From CAWAYH01 sp963786195 (lineage in GTDB: Bacteria; Acidobacteriota; Vicinamibacteria; Vicinamibacterales; 2-12-FULL-66-21), in the NCBI GenBank assembly GCA_963786195.1, contig CAWAYH010000003.1, forward strand, positions 230,839 to 294,838: DNA of 64,000 nucleotides, in the 5' to 3' direction. Positions within the stretch are counted from its first letter, which is position 1. Each line of letters opens with the position of its first letter. The notes below the pieces were generated by a model. It worked only from the letters and a program-made list of their open reading frames with translations. It had not been told where the DNA came from and searched no databases. Shown one piece after another: positions 48,223-56,989 of the stretch. The position numbers and the translations under genes are program-made.

Positions 48223-48799
48223 CCGGCTATTTCCTGTTCGAGCTCCATCTGGACCGGCTCGCGCGCTCGGCCACGCACTTCGGCTTCGCGCTCGAATCGC
48301 GGGCGCGTGCGCAAGGAGCTGCGCGACTTCGCCGAGGGCTGCCTGCCCATCCGCGCAAGGTGCGGCTCGAGCTCTCGCGCGACGGCTCGCCCTTCCTCGA
48401 GGACGTCGACGTGAAGCCGAGCACGCTCGTGCGCGTCGCGCTGGCGCGGCGACCCGGTCTAGAGCACCGACGAGTTCCTGCGCCACAAGACCTCGCCGGC
48501 GCGACGTGTACACGCGCGCGCTCGCTGCGCGCCGGACGTCGCCGACGTGCTGCTCTGGAACGAGCGGCGCGAGCTGACGGAGACCTGCGCTCGGAACGTG
48601 GTGCTCGAGCTCGACGGGCGCCGACTCACGCCGGCCGCGTCGTGCGGCCTCCTGCCCGGCACGTTTCGGTGTCGCGCTGCTCGAGCGCGCCGAGATCGCG
48701 GAAGCGGTGTTGCCCGTCGACGTGCTCGCGCGCGCGAGCCGGAGCTTCCTGATCAACTCCGTACGCAAGTGGTACGAGATCCGCTGGCTCGGGGTCTAG
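48222..48799 (+). pseudogene. PabC-like (aminotransferase class IV) C-terminal part of an aminodeoxychorismate synthase/lyase, N-terminus missing
   Basis: Forward-strand pieces join as GYFLFELHLDRLARSATHFG, RVRKELRDFAEGC, VRLELSRDGSPFLEDVDVKP, DVADVLLWNERRELTETCAR, NVVLELDGRRLTPAASCGLL and the end SRSFLINSVRKWYEIRWLGV. This is the class IV aminotransferase/4-amino-4-deoxychorismate lyase fold as found fused behind PabB. The catalytic context 'E.TETcarNvv' and 'G.LPGt.R' are visible. Several indels. Nothing of the PabB part is present: the gene begins at the same point where the cytochrome is cut. It ends TAG 48797-48799, overlapping the stop of the convergent lipoprotein gene. Confidence 0.72.
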
Positions 48800-49239
48800 T
48801 CAGGTCGACGCCCGGGAATCGAACGGAAGAGCACAATCCCGTCTGGAATCGGATCGTAGCGCGCATGCCGAGGTGCGCGTTGCGCTGCGCACCCGCGGCC
48901 ACCGGCGTCGCGGTGAGATCGTAGAGCGAGTCGCCGATTCGCACGCGCACCTCGGGGTGCTCGAGCCAGACCGCGGCCCAGCTCTTGACCGGCCACCACG
49001 AGCGCGGCCTGCGCCCAACGGTGCGACTGCACGTAGAGCGCGCCCTCGTAGCTGAAGCAGTCGAGCTGGATCGAGTGCGGGTCCGCGGGCCGCGACTCGA
49101 TCTCGCACAGCGCGTGGTCCGCGCCCATGGCCGCGTTCCAGTTCGACGGAATCGGGGCGGTCGCTCCGTCGAGCGTGCCGCCGGGAATCGGGCCGCAGCC
49201 GAGGGCGAAGATCAGGACGACCAGCGGGGCGAGCTTCAT
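48796..49239 (-). CDS. Hypothetical lipoprotein (probable frameshift)
   Basis: About 147 residues from ATG 49239. Signal peptide with lipobox: KLAPLVVLIFALGCGPIPGG (FALGC). The mature part has SNWNAAMGADHALCEIESRP, DPHSIQLDCFSYEGALYVQS and HRWAQAALVVAG. A neighbouring frame after about 48990 continues EVRVRIGDSLYDLTATPVAA. No domain recognised; two mature Cys may form a disulphide. Stops overlap with the PabC-like fragment (CTAG). Confidence 0.6.
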   Translation of the reverse strand: MKLAPLVVLIFALGCGPIPGGTLDGATAPIPSNWNAAMGADHALCEIESRPADPHSIQLDCFSYEGALYVQSHRWAQAALVVAGQELGRGLARAPRGARANRRLALRSHRDAGGRGCAAQRAPRHARYDPIPDGIVLFRSIPGRRPD

Positions 49240-49251
49240 GTCGATTGCTCC

Positions 49252-49672
49252 TCAGGGGCTCTTCGGCGAGCCGATCAGGGTGAGCACATTGCCGTCGAGA
49301 TCGCGGAAGTGCGCCAGCACGCCTCCCCACGGCATGCGCTCGGGCGGCCGGAGGAAGTCGACGCCACGACCGCGCAGCTCCTCGTAGGTCGCGTCCAGGT
49401 CCGCGACCGAGAGCGATACACCGAGGAAGCGGCCAACCAGGTCCTCCTCGTCGTCGACCGCCTCGCCCGCGCGCTCGAGCGTCTCCAGCCATCAGGCCCT
49501 GGATTCGCCGAGGCCTTCGCGTCGGCCAGCGGTCCTGTGCTGGTGTCGAACTGCGCCCAGCCCATCTCCGCGCTCTCGAACGCCACGCGCGGCCCAACGT
49601 GTCGCGGTAGAACGCGAGCGCGCGCGGCCAGTCGCGCACGAACACCCGCACCACGATCAGCCGGCAGTCCAT
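49252..49672 (-). CDS. VOC (glyoxalase/bleomycin-resistance fold) protein, frameshifted
   Basis: About 140 residues from ATG 49672, overlapping the MAPEG stop (TGATG). Pieces: DCRLIVVRVFVRDWPRALAF, YRDTLG, AFESAEMGWAQFDTSTGPLA, FLGVSLSVADLDATYEELRG and the end FRDLDGNVLTLIGSPKSP. The betaalphabetabetabeta repeats and the terminal Glu/Asp region (DLDGN) suit a metal-dependent VOC enzyme or binding protein. Indels lie near 49590 and 49480. Substrate unknown. Confidence 0.72.
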
Positions 49673-50104
49673 CACGCGAGGTGTCCCAGCGCGCGCGCGA
49701 ACATGTACCAGAACACGATCGACGACACGAGGTACAGGGCGAAGCGCAGGCTTCACGATGTTGACCGTGCAGTGCACCGCGCTGTGCAGTGCGCGAACAG
49801 ACGCGAACACCCAGGCAGCGCCGAGATACACGCCGTCCACCTGTAGCGGACGCGTCAGGTAGAGCACGATCGCGTAGAACAGCACCGGCATCTCGAACAG
49901 GTTCTTAAGATTGTCCGACGGATTGGATACCGCAGGCGGTGAGAGCTGTCGACAGGCCTCCCGGGGACGGACCATCTGCTCGCGCGGGACGGCGCCGCTC
50001 GAGCGGATGAACGCGAATGCGTCGGACGTACAGGTACACCCAGACGACGAACACCAGCAGCGATCATCGCGAAGAACGGTCCGAAGATGGCCTCTTTGAT
50101 CCAT
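49672..50104 (-). CDS. MAPEG-family membrane protein, frameshifted
   Basis: About 145 residues with four membrane helices. Starts near ATG 50104; one base must be removed to read IKEAIFGPFFAMIAAG. It continues with the MAPEG signature SPPAVSNPSDNLKNLFEMPV, LFYAIVLYLTRPLQVDGVYL and WVFASVRALHSAVHCTVNIV, ending FARALGHLA. Eukaryotic and bacterial MAPEG proteins act in glutathione and eicosanoid metabolism; bacterial roles are mostly unknown. Coupled to the VOC gene. Confidence 0.78.
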
Positions 50105-50131
50105 GCAGTCTCCTCACTCGTCGTCGAGCAG

Positions 50132-51331
50132 TCAGTCGTCGATCGCCTGGTACGCCGACGTCCAGAAATCCGCGAATGCGGGGGGCGGCTGCGGCACGTC
50201 CATCAGGCGCTGGGTCATCAGGATACCGACCAGATCTTCGGCCGGGTCGGACCAGGCGGATGTGCCGCATCCACCATCCCACCCGAAGCGGCCGGGGGTC
50301 GCGAAGAGGTCGTCGCGCCGGGTCACCACGGCGAGCCCGAACCCCCAGCTCCGATGCGGGCCGAGGAATGCATGCGCCGATTTCTGCGCGGTCGTCAGCT
50401 GATCGGTCGTCATCAGCTCGACCGCGGCGCGCGACAGGATGCGCTCGCGGCCGTGCCGACCCTTGCGAGCAGCATCCGGCAGAACGCGTGGTAGTCGTCG
50501 ACCGTCGAGACGAGACCGCCACCGCCGGACGGGAACGATGGCGGCTCGCGCGTAGCGGCTCGCGTCCGGCGGTCGGCACGTCGAGCGCACCGCGTTGCGG
50601 GGTTGCGCGTAGCTGGTCGGCAGGCGGTCGGGCTTCGTCCGCGGAACGTGAAAGCCGGTGTCCTTCATGCCGAGCGGCTCGAAGATGCGCTCGCGCAGAA
50701 AGTCGCCGGCGGCGCCTGCCCGGCGCACGCGCGATCAGCACCCCGAGCACGTCGGCGCCGGTGTGGTACAGCCAGCGCTTCGCCCGGATGGTCCATCAGC
50801 GGCAGGCGGCCGAGACGTTCCATCCACTCGTCCGGCGTGAGCGCCGGAGCGATTCGGACCCGGCGCGAGTCCCGAGTCGGCCATCGCCCTCTGAATCGGG
50901 TACTTACCCGGCGGCGCGAGCACGAGCCCGATGCCGAGCGGAACGTGCAGCAGGTCGCGCAGCGTGATCGGCGTTTCGCGGCGACGGTCTCGTCGAGCGG
51001 ACCATCGAGACGCGTCAGCACGCGCCGGTTCGCGAGCTCGGGCAGCAGGCGATCCACCGGGTCGTCGAGCCGCACCTTGCACTCCTCGACGAGGATCATC
51101 GCCGCCGCCGCGACGATCGGCTTCGTCATCGACGCGATCCGGAAGATCGTGTCGCGGCGCATCGGCGGGGATCCGCCGTCGAACGCCTGCCGGCCGATCG
51201 CGTCGACGTGCACGTCGCCGCGCGCGGCTGACCAGCGTGACCAGCCCCGGCAGGCCGCCGCGCTCGACGTGACCCGCCATCACCTCGTGCATGCGCGCGA
51301 GCCGCGCGGCGGAGGGAGCCCTGCTGGCCAT
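50132..51331 (-). CDS. Serine hydrolase of the class C beta-lactamase/esterase family, frameshifted
   Basis: About 395 residues from ATG 51331 (after GGAGCAG). [20 protein letters not shown] then [35 protein letters not shown] and [20 protein letters not shown] with the catalytic SxxK (SMTK). Further pieces are [40 protein letters not shown] and [20 protein letters not shown], then [20 protein letters not shown] (third motif region). Several indels between 50500 and 51230. Such proteins hydrolyse esters or small amides; they are not necessarily resistance enzymes. No signal peptide visible. Confidence 0.8.
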
Positions 51332-51390
51332 CGTGACTGCTCCTCGAATCCCGCTTGCCCGAATCACCGACCCGCCACGAGAATACACCG

Positions 51391-51870
51391 GTGCGGGAAG
51401 GACGATCCGGATCGGGCTCGGGCATTCTGGTCGCGCGGCTGATCGGCTTCTGCGCGGTCGCCGCGCTGCAGCCGAGTGAGCTGCACGTCGCGCGCAGCGC
51501 GCTGATCGCCGCGCCGCCGGCGGTCGTGTTCGCGCACGTGAACGATCTGCGCGAGTGGCAGGAGTTCTCGCCCTGGCGAAGCGCGATCCCGCCGCGAAGA
51601 TCGGCTTCGAGGGCCCCGCCGCGGGAACCGACGCGAGCTCCGGTTGGGACGGCAATGCCGAGGTCGGCGCGGCGGGGCCGCATGACGATCGTCGAGAGTC
51701 GGCCGAACGAGCTCGGAGTGCGCTATGGGCCGTCTCGATTTCCTGAAACCCTTCGAGGGCACGAACGACGTCACGTTCACGCTCACGCCGCAGGACGCGC
51801 AGACGCGCGTGGTCTGGAGCATGGACGGCGAGAACGACTTCGTCGGCAAGGCGATCGCCACCTTCTCAAT
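51391..51870 (+). pseudogene. SRPBCC-family (polyketide-cyclase-like) membrane-anchored protein, C-terminus missing
   Basis: GTG 51391 is a possible start: an N-terminal helix ILVARLIGFCAVAALQP is followed by ELHVARSALIAAPPAVVFAH, VNDLREWQEFSPW, FEGPAAGTDASSGWDGNAEV, GRMTIVESRPNEL, FLKPFEGTNDVTFTLTPQDA and TRVVWSMDGENDFVGKAIAT. The SRPBCC lipid-binding fold would need another 30-40 residues (final helix). Similarity stops at about 51870, where a reverse-strand gene, also incomplete, begins. Indels near 51590 and 51680. Cut by insertion or assembly. Confidence 0.72.
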
Positions 51871-51987
51871 CCAATACTTGTCCACGCGGAGCTTGTTCAG
51901 TCTTCGGATGTACGGTTCAGGCTGCGTCAACTCATCAAGCAACCGCAGCGTCGCCGCCGGATCGGAAAAATCGTTCGCCAATGTCAT
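51871..51987 (-). pseudogene. N-terminal fragment of an unknown gene
   Basis: From ATG 51987: TLANDFSDPAATLRLLDELT then QPEPYIRRLNKLRVDKYWIE, after which the reading enters the SRPBCC gene. A helical, soluble N-terminus with no recognised domain. It is cut at about 51870, opposite the cut SRPBCC gene, so both genes lack their C-termini at one point. Confidence 0.45.
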
Positions 51988-52107
51988 TCACGGCATTTTT
52001 GTCAGGGTTTTGTGAAACGGCTCTGCAAATCAAACTTGACTATATACCCGTCGAGGAACGCCGCGTCCGTGGCGACGTTTACGCTCCACAGTCGAATGGA
52101 GGATCGC

Positions 52108-52338
52108 ATGTTCAAGAAGATCGCACTTGCCGCCGTTGTCGCCGCCATCAGCACGTCCGGCGCAATGGCCGCCGAGTACTATGTTGTCCAGGAGAAGGCC
52201 ACGAAGAAGTGCAAGGTCGTCGAGACGCGGCCGTCAGCGACCGAGACCACCTGGATCCAGGTCGGCCCCGCCGCCTTCAAGACCCGTGAAGAGGCGGATA
52301 AGCAGGTCACGGTGATCTGCAAAGAGAAGATGAACTAA
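52108..52338 (+). CDS. Small secreted protein, alphaproteobacterial type
   Basis: A protein of 76 residues from ATG 52108 with GGAGG seven bases upstream. Signal peptide FKKIALAAVVAAISTSGAMA, mature part AEYYVVQEKATKKCKVVETR then AFKTREEADKQVTVICKEKM with two Cys. Short periplasmic proteins of this pattern ('YYVVQ...KKCKVV') are common in Bradyrhizobium-type genomes. Function unknown. A perfect intrinsic terminator follows 12 bp after the stop. Confidence 0.82.
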   Translation: MFKKIALAAVVAAISTSGAMAAEYYVVQEKATKKCKVVETRPSATETTWIQVGPAAFKTREEADKQVTVICKEKMN

Positions 52339-52350
52339 CGTTCATCGAAA

Positions 52351-52377
52351 AGCCCCGCGAAATGCGGGGCTTTTTTT
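52351..52377 (+). terminator. Intrinsic terminator
   Basis: AGCCCCGC-GAAAT-GCGGGGCT followed by a run of seven T. Textbook rho-independent terminator for the small secreted protein gene. Confidence 0.92.
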
Positions 52378-52529
52378 ATTTGTCAGTTCAACGACGACGT
52401 CTCGAATCTCCGTCGCGCTCCATCGAAAAATATTTCAGCGGATTGCTGCGCTGCGATCCAGGAACGCGGCAGTCGCGCGCCCGTTTCCCATGCACGCCGA
52501 TCCAATGTGCGTGCAAGGAGAGAAGGATG

Positions 52530-52847
52530 ATGAAATCGCTACTGCTCGCGGGCGCTGGGGCTTTGATGCTCGGCAGCCTCGCAATTCCGGCCAGCGCCGC
52601 TCCGGCGGTCGGTGGGCTGAAGACGACTGCCGCCGAAACGTCGGCCGTCGATCACGTAAATTACAGGCGCTGCTGGCACCGGCATGGCCATCTCGTCTGC
52701 CGACGCGGGTACCGTGATGGATATGCGCCGGACTACGACGACGGCTACTATGGGTACGGGTACGGACCTGGCGTCGGCCTGTACTTCGGTGGTGGCGGTC
52801 GCGGATGGGGTGGTCACCGTGGCCACTTTGGTGGTCACCGTCGATAA
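52530..52847 (+). CDS. Secreted Gly/Tyr/His-rich protein
   Basis: A protein of 105 residues; ATG 52530 (or 52527) after AAGGAGAGAAGG. Signal peptide KSLLLAGAGALMLGSLAIPA, then NYRRCWHRHGHLVCRRGYRD (Cys/His cluster) and a Gly/Tyr tail ending GGGGRGWGGHRGHFGGHRR. The His-rich tail could bind metal; this is inference. Typical of alphaproteobacterial envelope proteins of unknown role. An intrinsic terminator follows. Confidence 0.8.
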   Translation: MKSLLLAGAGALMLGSLAIPASAAPAVGGLKTTAAETSAVDHVNYRRCWHRHGHLVCRRGYRDGYAPDYDDGYYGYGYGPGVGLYFGGGGRGWGGHRGHFGGHRR

Positions 52848-52853
52848 GCCAAG

Positions 52854-52880
52854 AGGGCCGGCTTTTTGCCGGCCCTTTCT
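52854..52880 (+). terminator. Intrinsic terminator
   Basis: AGGGCCGGC-TTTTT-GCCGGCCCT followed by TTCTTTT. A nine-base stem right after the Gly/Tyr-rich gene. Confidence 0.88.
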
Positions 52881-53231
52881 TTTCGCAATTTCTCTGGAGA
52901 ACGCGGGGGGAAGTGCGACCTTACTTCGGCACCAGCACTCGGGCTCGCCAAAACCGCTGAAGTTGGCACTACTCCGACCCATTCGGCATCGCGTTAGGTC
53001 GCGCTAAGTCGGTCTGTTGTTAGGGGTCTTTCGGGCGTCTGAATGGAACAGCTCTCGGGGGCGGTCGCTCAAGCTTTTTCAAATCGCTGGCAGAGGCGCG
53101 CATCAAGAAAGCGTCCGCGAGGCGTCGTACCAACATTAGTGGTCAGGCGAGCCGTCCGGTCTTTTTTTGGGGTGACAAAAGTCGACTGCCTGGTTCTCTC
53201 TTCCTCGGGTATTCATTTGCAGAAGGGGGAA
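52881..53231. other. Intergenic region without supported gene
   Basis: About 350 bp of less GC-rich DNA between the terminator and the left end of the IS copy. A 71-codon open frame here (53043-53258) lacks a ribosome-binding site and family character. I see no RNA gene. Confidence 0.6.
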
Positions 53232-54395
53232 CCCGTTCCCGTATGGCCAAAAAATTAAAACTGCAAGAAAGTTGACAGTTATCTCAATCGGTGTGGTCTC
53301 GCCGCGCGTTGTCCGTTACGTTTTTTGGGACGATCAATGATGCCCATTGCGAACCGGCGGGCAAATGGGGGAGGCTCATGGAGTGGGCACGTATCCTGGC
53401 CTACATCAGCGGGACCGTGGACCAGAAGCTGCTGCTGCGGAATGAATATCTCGCCGCTGAGAACCAAATTCTGAGAGACCAATTGAAGGGTCGGCCGAAG
53501 CTCTCGGACGCCGAGCGAGCGAAGCCCGGCGAGATTGGTCGTCGACTGGGCCGCAAGGCACTCGGCGACGTAGCGACTGCCGCTCTGCCGGATACCATTC
53601 TGGGATGGTACCGAAGGCTCGTCGCGCGCAAGTTCGATGGCTCGAAGCATCGAAGCCCAGGCCGACCCCGGGTCGACAGGGCAATTGAGGAACTGATTGT
53701 CCTCATGGCCGAAGAGAACCGCTCCTGGGGCTATGACCGGATTGTGGGGGCGCTGGCCGATCTGGGATTTGAGGTCTCCGACCAAACGGTGGGAAATGTT
53801 CTGCGACGCCAGGGTGTGTCGCCCGCGCCGGAGCGCAAGCGCACGACCACCTGGCAGGCCTTCATTCGGACCCACCTGGCGCTGTTGGCGGGGAACGACT
53901 TTTTCACGGCGGAGGTGCTGACGCTGCGTGGGTTGGCGACCTACTACGTGCTGTTTGTCATCCATCTTGAGAGCCGCCGGGTGGATATCGCCGGAATACC
54001 GTTCAACCGGATGAGTTGTGGATGAAACAAATCGCCCGGAACGTGACCATGGAGGGATGCAGCGTCCTGCGGGACTGTTGTTATCTCCTGCATGATCGGG
54101 ACACGAAATACACCCAGTCGTTCCGGGCCATCATTGCGTCAGGTGGGGTTGAACCGCTCGCGCTACCTGCCCGCTGTCCGAACTTGAATGCCTTTGCGGA
54201 GCGCTGGGTCAGGTCGGTCAAGGAGGAGTGCTTGTCAAACGTGGTTCTCTTCGGTGAGCGCTCCTTGCGGCGGGCGCTGAACGAATATGTCGAACATTTC
54301 CGTGCCGAACGGAATCATCAGGGGAAGGGCAACGTCTTGGGAGATCAAGGAAGTCGCGGAAGCCGCTTTGCTACCCGTCGCCCCAACTTTTGCGC
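53232..54395 (+). mobile_element. Degenerate copy of an integrase-core IS (copy 1)
   Basis: The left end CCCGTATGGCCAAAAAATTA (from about 53236) matches the left end of the intact copy at about 62371 (CCCGTGTGGTCAAAAAACTG). The right tail from TTGGGAGATCAAGGAAGTC (about 54339) to GTCGCCCCAACT (about 54391) also occurs after the intact copy (about 63616-63665). Between the transposase core and that tail, some 130-140 bp present in copy 2 are missing. The insertion cuts into the HerA gene on its right. Confidence 0.78.
53378..54340 (+). pseudogene. Integrase-core transposase pseudogene (copy 1)
   Basis: ATG 53378 begins EWARILAYISGTVDQKLLLR, then AENQILRDQLKGRPKLSDAE, GYDRIVGALADLGFEVSDQT, RTTTWQAFIRTHLALLAGND and the rve-type core [17 protein letters not shown]. 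One missing base near 54000 breaks the frame before [20 protein letters not shown]. The rest, [20 protein letters not shown] then [16 protein letters not shown] residues, is readable in the next frame. After GKGNV the final 25 residues are deleted. The catalytic D...D...E of the integrase core remain visible (VKEE). About 80 percent like the intact copy at 62499. Not functional. Confidence 0.85.
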
Positions 54396-55666
54396 TCCGG
54401 CAAACTCGATCGCCCTGTGCAGTTACAGGTTCTTCCGCCGTTCCAATATTTTGGCCATACGGCGTTAGAGCAAACGCAGCAGCCGGGTTTGAAAGCATGG
54501 TGGGCTTTCTTGAAGGGCCGCACCTCCGCATTCAGCAAAGCCGAAGCCGACTATTTAGGTGAAGCGCTAGCGTCGATTCAGCGGATGTACCCGCTCAGCA
54601 ATGCCATCAAAGACTTTCTGTCAGGTTCAGAGATACCCTTCGATGCGTTGAGCACCGCGATGGCGCCCTACCTTGTGCTCGAGAACGGAAAGCCGAAGAA
54701 CTTTTACGGGGAGCCGATCACAAATCCCAAAGCGATCAATGAAGCGCTGGTTAGCTTGAGCAGCGCGATTGAGACCAAAATGCTAAGGGTACCGGCAAAG
54801 GCGATCCTATCAAGAGCTCGGATACCCCGGCATATTTCTCAACCGCCTCCCTTAGCAATACCGCGAGCCTCGCGGCCGCCGCTTCGCTCGAAGAAGCCTC
54901 ACAGATTGACCAGCATCTCAGGACGTTGAGAATGCGACTGATGACGCGGCTAGCGGATCGTCGCTGGTCCATATTCACAAACTATGATGACCTTGGCATC
55001 ACCTCGACGGCTGGATGGTTCAAGAGCCTGGGTTTCGGGGCCAAAGGCCCCAAAATTACAGTTTTAGACTTGTCGATGCTCGCCCACGAAGCGCTACCTT
55101 TTGTCTGCGCTACTTTCGGCAGGGTGCTCCTAGAAGCGCGAGAAAAACTGGAAGCGAGTGAACGCTACGCGAATCCGTGGGTGTTGGTTCTCGAAGAAGC
55201 ACATAACTACGCTAGGCCGGCGAGGCAGGGAGAAGATCGCGGGCAAGCATTGTCGCGGCGGGCATTCGAACGCGTGGCCAAGGAAGGTCGAAAGTTCGGG
55301 CTGTTGCTCATCGTCGCGAGCCAACGCCCCAGCGAAATAAGTCCCACGATCATGAGCCAATGCGCCAACTTCTTTTCGCATCGCCTGCAAAATCCTGACG
55401 ACATTGATCACTTCAAGCGCATCATCCCAAGACAAGCGCAACGGCTGCTCGATCAGGTGACTGTACTCGCGTCTGGCGAAGCCATTGTATTCGGCTGCGC
55501 CGTTTACGTCCCCTCACGCGTTCAAATTAAAATCCCGAAGCAGCAGCCCTGGAGCGCGACTGCCGCTCCCTATGCCGATTGGAGGACGAGTGTAAGATTT
55601 CCTCTCGACGCCGTTTTGAAGGCTTGGGGTGTTGATGACAAAGCCGAAGAAGACGCTGTCAAATAG
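54396..55666 (+). pseudogene. HerA-type (DUF87) ATPase, N-terminus removed by the IS copy, one frameshift
   Basis: About 420 residues remain. The first part is [40 protein letters not shown] and PNPK-type NGKPKNFYGEPITNPKAINE. After a one-base slip near 54790 come TGKGDPIKSSDTPAYFS and LRMRLMTRLADRRWSIFTNY, then ITVLDLSMLAHEALPFVCAT, the Walker B strand NPWVLVLEEAHNYARPARQG and LLLIVASQRPSEISPTIMSQ, with FQIKIPKQ-like end. The Walker A domain is missing, lost where the IS joins. HerA is a hexameric DNA translocase, partner of NurA, or of SIR2/DUF4297 effectors in antiphage systems; no partner gene survives here. Confidence 0.8.
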
Positions 55667-55984
55667 ATCTCGCCACCACCTGTTGCGCAAATAACGATGG
55701 TCTTGCTGGCCAGGAGTGCCACGATCCCGTTATGAGGCGGAGAGTTGAGCCAACAACGGCTGACAGCCTTCATTAGCTTCTCCTTTCAACCCGCCCGAGC
55801 GGTCTCCTCACATTGCCGAGACTGCGCCGGAGCGCGCCCGCTGCAAGGGCAAGCCCTCGGCTTCCGGCTCTGCCGGGCCGCTGAGCCCTGATGGCCTCAG
55901 TTCCGCGTTCGCTTGTCCCCGTCGCCTTCGCTTCGGCATCGAGACCGCCAATCAGGGCAGCTCGCAGAAAGCGAAGGAACTTCC
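55667..55984. other. Intergenic region upstream of ardC
   Basis: About 318 bp. No open frame of interest. The GC-rich second half (55800-55980) probably holds the ardC promoter; GAAGGAAC just before the ATG is a usable ribosome-binding site. No terminator for the HerA gene seen. Confidence 0.6.
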
Positions 55985-56866
55985 ATGTCAGACAGCATCC
56001 AGCGCGCCGCCGGCCGCAAAGACATCTACTCCGAAATCACCTCGCAGCTCAATGCCGCGATTGAAGCTGATCCCGGCAAGCTCGATCTGCCGTGGCGCAG
56101 ATCGGCAGGCGCTCTGTTCATGCCGGTCAACGCGCTGCTCTGGGTGGCGGCGGAGGTGAAGGCCTACGCAACACCCGTCTGGGCAACCTACCGACAGTGG
56201 TTAGAGGTGGGTGCCCAGGTCCGCAAAGACGAGAAGTCGAGCCTTGTCATCTTCTACAAGGAGTTCGACGCGGACCCCGATCCCGACGATGCCAGCGATG
56301 ACGGCAAGCGCCGCGTCGCGCGCGCGTCGCGGGTCTTCGATGCTGGCCAGGTGGATGGCTATGCCGCGCCTCAGGAAGCTGAGCAGCTCGGACCCATCGA
56401 GCGCATTGCAGCGGCGGACCGGTTTGTGAGTGCGACCGCGGCCCGGATCGAGCACGGCGGAAATTCCGCATACTACCAGCCTTCAACCGATCACATTCAG
56501 ATGCCTTCGGAAGAGCTGTTCTGCGGAACATCGACCATGAACCGCAGCGAGGGCTATTACGCCACACTCATCCACGAGCTGACGCACTGGAGCGGCGCAT
56601 CCCGGCGGCTTGCGCGCGACATGGGCAAACGTTTCGGCGATGATGCTTATGCCGCGGAGGAACTCGTCGCTGAAATCGGATCAGCCTTCCTGTGCGCCGA
56701 GCTCGGCATCACCCAAAACGTGAGAGCTGACCATGCGCAATATCTCGCGCAGTGGCTCAAGCTCATGAAAAGCGACACGCGTGCAATCTTTGCAGCGGCT
56801 GCCAAAGCATCCGAGGCCGCTGCGTACCTGAAGCGCTTCTCGGCGCTTGAAGAGCGTGCCGCATGA
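55985..56866 (+). CDS. ardC: ArdC-family antirestriction protein (zincin-like)
   Basis: Intact protein of 293 residues. N-terminal ssDNA-binding ArdC domain: RKDIYSEITSQLNAAIEADP, LPWRRS and NALLWVAAEVKAYATPVWAT, YRQWLEVGAQVRKDEKSSLV. C-terminal metallopeptidase-like domain: YYATLIHELTHWSGASRRLA with HExxH (HELTH) and EELVAEIGSAFLCAELGI with the third ligand Glu. ArdC proteins protect incoming plasmid DNA from restriction and are carried by conjugative elements. The usual GxNxxLL motif is shortened here (PVNALLW). It lies in the IS-rich accessory patch after HerA and before two small genes, consistent with a mobile-element origin. Confidence 0.88.
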   Translation: MSDSIQRAAGRKDIYSEITSQLNAAIEADPGKLDLPWRRSAGALFMPVNALLWVAAEVKAYATPVWATYRQWLEVGAQVRKDEKSSLVIFYKEFDADPDPDDASDDGKRRVARASRVFDAGQVDGYAAPQEAEQLGPIERIAAADRFVSATAARIEHGGNSAYYQPSTDHIQMPSEELFCGTSTMNRSEGYYATLIHELTHWSGASRRLARDMGKRFGDDAYAAEELVAEIGSAFLCAELGITQNVRADHAQYLAQWLKLMKSDTRAIFAAAAKASEAAAYLKRFSALEERAA

Positions 56867-56871
56867 GCGGC

Positions 56872-56985
56872 TTAGCGCGGCCGGAATTCCGGCCGTGCGA
56901 GCGCATTGCGAATGTTCATGAGGTTCGTGTGAGCATTGCGCAGTTCGACCGAGCCCTCCACAAGATCCGGAGGTGGCGGTTTGAG
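56872..56985 (-). pseudogene. Truncated second copy of the 60-residue gene at 57337
   Basis: Reading leftwards: DLVEGSVELRNAHTNLMNIR then NALARPEFRPR and stop TAA 56874-56872. It matches the end of the gene at 57337-57519 (EGSAELRHAHINLRNIRTAL, ARPEFRPG). The N-terminal half is missing. Both copies end in nearly the same palindrome. It lies only six bases after the ardC stop on the opposite strand. Confidence 0.75.
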
Positions 56986-56989
56986 ACTG

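Noticed and set aside
50132..51331. Antibiotic-resistance beta-lactamase
   Set aside because: Only the SMTK motif and general fold are seen, no signal peptide; the family is dominated by esterases and peptidases.
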